Below are positions 62,118 through 64,000 of a stretch of DNA of 64,000 bases, one piece after another (positions within the stretch are counted from its first letter, which is position 1; the number at the start of each line of letters is the position of its first letter). The position numbers and the translations under genes are program-made. The notes beneath the pieces are model-generated. The model worked only from the letters and a program-made list of their open reading frames with translations, did no database searches and was not told where the DNA came from. The DNA is taken from the NCBI RefSeq assembly GCF_025153525.1, contig NZ_JANZNR010000005.1:124001-188000 (forward strand), written 5' to 3'. This DNA comes from Psychroserpens sp. SPM9. GTDB lineage: Bacteria; Bacteroidota; Bacteroidia; Flavobacteriales; Flavobacteriaceae.

Positions 62118-63584
62118 CTATAAACCACTGATATAACTGCCATAAGGATCTTTAAACTGAAGCCCTTCCGTGAAACGGTATTTACTTAATTGTTTAAATT
62201 CTACTAAAGCCCAGAGCACAAATTCTTTTACAAAATAGCTTTCTTCAGGTTTTAAATTGGGCTGATATTCGCCTAGCAAATCATCTAATGGTGACACTGC
62301 ATCTAACAACGCCTTATAGGCTTTATCTCTTGAATCGTCCAGAAGTTCAAATCCGTCTTGCTGATTAAAAAACCAGGACACAATCGCATCATAAGGCGTT
62401 TCTTCATCGTCTTTTTTCAGCTTTTCTATCTTCGGAAAAAATTCTGGAAACAAACTCTTTACGGCTTCACCAATCAAGTTATAAGCTACCATAGCAGCAC
62501 CTTCTTGTTCGCCTTCGTAAACCAGCTCGACTTTTCCTGTAATGGAAGGAATAATCCCAACAAAATCACTCAATCGCACTGTCGTTTTAGCATCTCCAGA
62601 TATTAAAGCTCGACGCTCGGCTGTACTTAGTAAATTCTCCAAAGCCGTAATACTTAAGCGGGCGCTGACACCACTTTTTGCATCAATATATTCGCTTTCA
62701 CGAGCTTCAAAAACAATTTGTTCTAATAGATCTCTGGCTAAATCAGGAACCATAACCATTGCGTTCTGGCTCTCAACTAATTTTGCTTCTTGTGCAGTAA
62801 TTAATTTGGCGGTTTCAATATCGATAGGATAATGGGTTAAAATCTGACTACCAATCCTATCTTTTAGAGGTGTAACGATGCTACCTCTGTTGGTATAATC
62901 TTCAGGGTTTGCCGTAAATACAAATTGCACATCTAAAGGCAAACGTAACTTGAACCCACGAATTTGAATATCACCTTCTTGTAAAATATTAAATAAAGCC
63001 ACTTGAATTCTTGCCTGTAAATCGGGAAGTTCATTAATAACAAAAATGCAACGATTAGCTCTCGGAATCATCCCATAATGAATCACACGGTCATCGGCAT
63101 AACTCAGTTTTAAATTAGCGGCTTTAATGGGATCAACATCACCAATTAAATCAGCAACAGTTACATCGGGAGTTGCTAATTTTTCGGCAAAACGCTCGCT
63201 TCTGTGTAACCATGCTATTGGTGTACCATCTCCTTTTTCCGCAAGTAATTCGGTAGCAAAGCGTGATATAGGTTGAAACGGGTCGTCATTAATTTCGGAA
63301 CCTGCGACATACGGAATATAATCATCCAACAAATTCAGCATCAAACGTGCCAAGCGTGTTTTTGCTTGTCCGCGAAGTCCTAACAAATTAATATTGTGTC
63401 GCGACAAAATCGCACGTTCTAATTCTGGAATAACTGTATTTTCATAACCATGAACACCCTCAAAAGCGGTTTCATTATTTTTTATTTTCGCTATTAAATT
63501 ATCACGCAGCTCATCTTTTATAGATTTTGGCTGATATCCTGAGTCTTTGAGTTCTCCAAAGGTTTTTATTGTTTCTATGTTCAT
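62118..63584 (-). CDS. MoxR/magnesium-chelatase-like AAA+ ATPase
   Basis: This 488-residue protein has an AAA+ module of the Mg-chelatase subunit I/MoxR group. Walker A is GLRGQAKT at 69-76. The Walker B position reads IFVINELPDL, with N184 in place of the usual Asp and E185 kept. Sensor 1 is in FTANPEDYTNRG, and an arginine-finger region (LKDRIGSQ) follows. The C-terminal lid and a helical tail fill 320-488. MoxR ATPases work with von Willebrand A proteins as metal-insertion or maturation chaperones, and a VWA gene lies just upstream on the same strand. The client is unknown. Confidence 0.87.
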   Translation of the reverse strand: MNIETIKTFGELKDSGYQPKSIKDELRDNLIAKIKNNETAFEGVHGYENTVIPELERAILSRHNINLLGLRGQAKTRLARLMLNLLDDYIPYVAGSEINDDPFQPISRFATELLAEKGDGTPIAWLHRSERFAEKLATPDVTVADLIGDVDPIKAANLKLSYADDRVIHYGMIPRANRCIFVINELPDLQARIQVALFNILQEGDIQIRGFKLRLPLDVQFVFTANPEDYTNRGSIVTPLKDRIGSQILTHYPIDIETAKLITAQEAKLVESQNAMVMVPDLARDLLEQIVFEARESEYIDAKSGVSARLSITALENLLSTAERRALISGDAKTTVRLSDFVGIIPSITGKVELVYEGEQEGAAMVAYNLIGEAVKSLFPEFFPKIEKLKKDDEETPYDAIVSWFFNQQDGFELLDDSRDKAYKALLDAVSPLDDLLGEYQPNLKPEESYFVKEFVLWALVEFKQLSKYRFTEGLQFKDPYGSYISGL

Positions 63585-63656
63585 GTTTTAATACCTATCT
63601 AGTTTATATTTTTAATAGCTCTCTTCTTAAATCTAAGAGGAGAATGAATTTTGATG

Positions 63657-64000
63657 TTATCCTTTTATTCGTTTTTTTCTGTTGGTTTCATAATCTTCAA
63701 AAATCATTTCTCCCAAACCTTTTAGCCCTGTGTAAAACGCCTTTCCTTGATTAGCTCTGGTAAATTCCTGAACAAACTGCATCAAATAACGATCTTGCGC
63801 AATCATAAACGTAGTAATCGGAATATGCAGTTTTCTGGCTTGCTGCGCCATAGCGTAGCACTTGTTAGTGATGTAAGGATTGAGTCCGTTACTGTCTTTA
63901 TAATATTGACCATCAGGCAGACGCAAGCAACTGGGTTTACCATCGGTAATCATAAAAACTTGTTTATTGGTATTGCGTTTTCTTCGGAGTAAATCCATCG
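63657..64000 (-). CDS. Von Willebrand factor A domain protein (partial, C-terminal end)
   Basis: The window end cuts this gene. The visible 113 or so residues are the end of a VWA domain: QVFMITDGKPSCLRL with the TDG of the metal-dependent adhesion site, then KCYAMAQQARKLHIPITTFMIAQD and FVQEFTRANQGKAFYTGL, and a basic tail. The methionine at 63998 is probably internal. The gene precedes the MoxR-type ATPase by 72 nt on the same strand, a well-known pairing. Confidence 0.82.
   Translation of the reverse strand, partial: MDLLRRKRNTNKQVFMITDGKPSCLRLPDGQYYKDSNGLNPYITNKCYAMAQQARKLHIPITTFMIAQDRYLMQFVQEFTRANQGKAFYTGLKGLGEMIFEDYETNRKKRIKG

Noticed and set aside
1-64000. CRISPR arrays, tRNA, rRNA, IS elements, prophage
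   Set aside because: Intergenic gaps were read on both strands; none shows regular spacers, cloverleaf tRNA ends, transposase frames or phage genes.

Overview
The window looks like chromosomal DNA of a marine-type member of the Flavobacteriaceae (Bacteroidota). The evidence is AT-rich DNA, Bacteroidota-type promoter boxes (TAnnTTTG) and A/T-rich leaders without Shine-Dalgarno sites. There are also type IX secretion (T9SS) C-terminal sorting tails on several secreted proteins, a BlaI/M56 pair, a type B ribosomal protein L31, and flavobacterial families such as DUF4199 and the alternative GlmU family. The genus cannot be read from the sequence alone. I see no rRNA, tRNA, CRISPR array, IS transposase or phage gene.

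Layout. 0-17 kb is mostly housekeeping: mtaB, a lipoprotein solute-binding protein, a leftward block (rpmE2, a GlmU-like protein, a PD40 beta-propeller protein, a small membrane protein), a glycosyltransferase, a phosphohexomutase and an MsbA-like ABC exporter, an ECF sigma operon, a YCF48-like lipoprotein, an RsmB-like RNA methyltransferase and a secreted endonuclease I. 17-30 kb carries purL, an AraC regulator, a long-chain acyl-CoA synthetase and a MarR-led beta-oxidation operon (HADH/ECH, thiolase, acyl-CoA dehydrogenase). An S23 four-helix-bundle gene with its own flanking repeats sits inside this operon. 30.5-33.8 kb has a BlaI repressor, an M56 sensor protease fused to a peptidoglycan amidase, and a beta-propeller/SnoaL-like protein.

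34.0-54.9 kb is the most striking part: an apparent single rightward operon of about 20.8 kb. In order it encodes four paralogous FIST sensory proteins (with a small EthD-like protein between the first and second), a soluble histidine kinase, and a giant 2722-residue soluble histidine kinase with about twelve repeated GAF-like modules. A membrane histidine kinase, a CheY-like receiver, a receiver fused to a class III nucleotide cyclase, and a three-helix membrane protein resembling the Pycsar effector family (PycTM, formerly DUF5706) follow. Two secreted proteins end the run. Gaps are mostly -4 to +33 nt, the three kinases share nearly the same transmitter core, and a terminator follows the last gene. 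The natural reading is a multi-input phosphorelay that switches cyclic nucleotide synthesis, with a membrane protein as the possible cyclic-nucleotide-responsive output. Each family assignment rests on sequence motifs; the wiring is inference.

54.9-64 kb holds two leftward T9SS surface proteins, one of which is a stand-alone copy of the C-terminal module of the other with a copied upstream box and leader hairpin. These are followed by a YdeI/OmpD-associated protein, a PepSY-TM protein, and a leftward MoxR-type ATPase with a von Willebrand A partner cut off by the window end.
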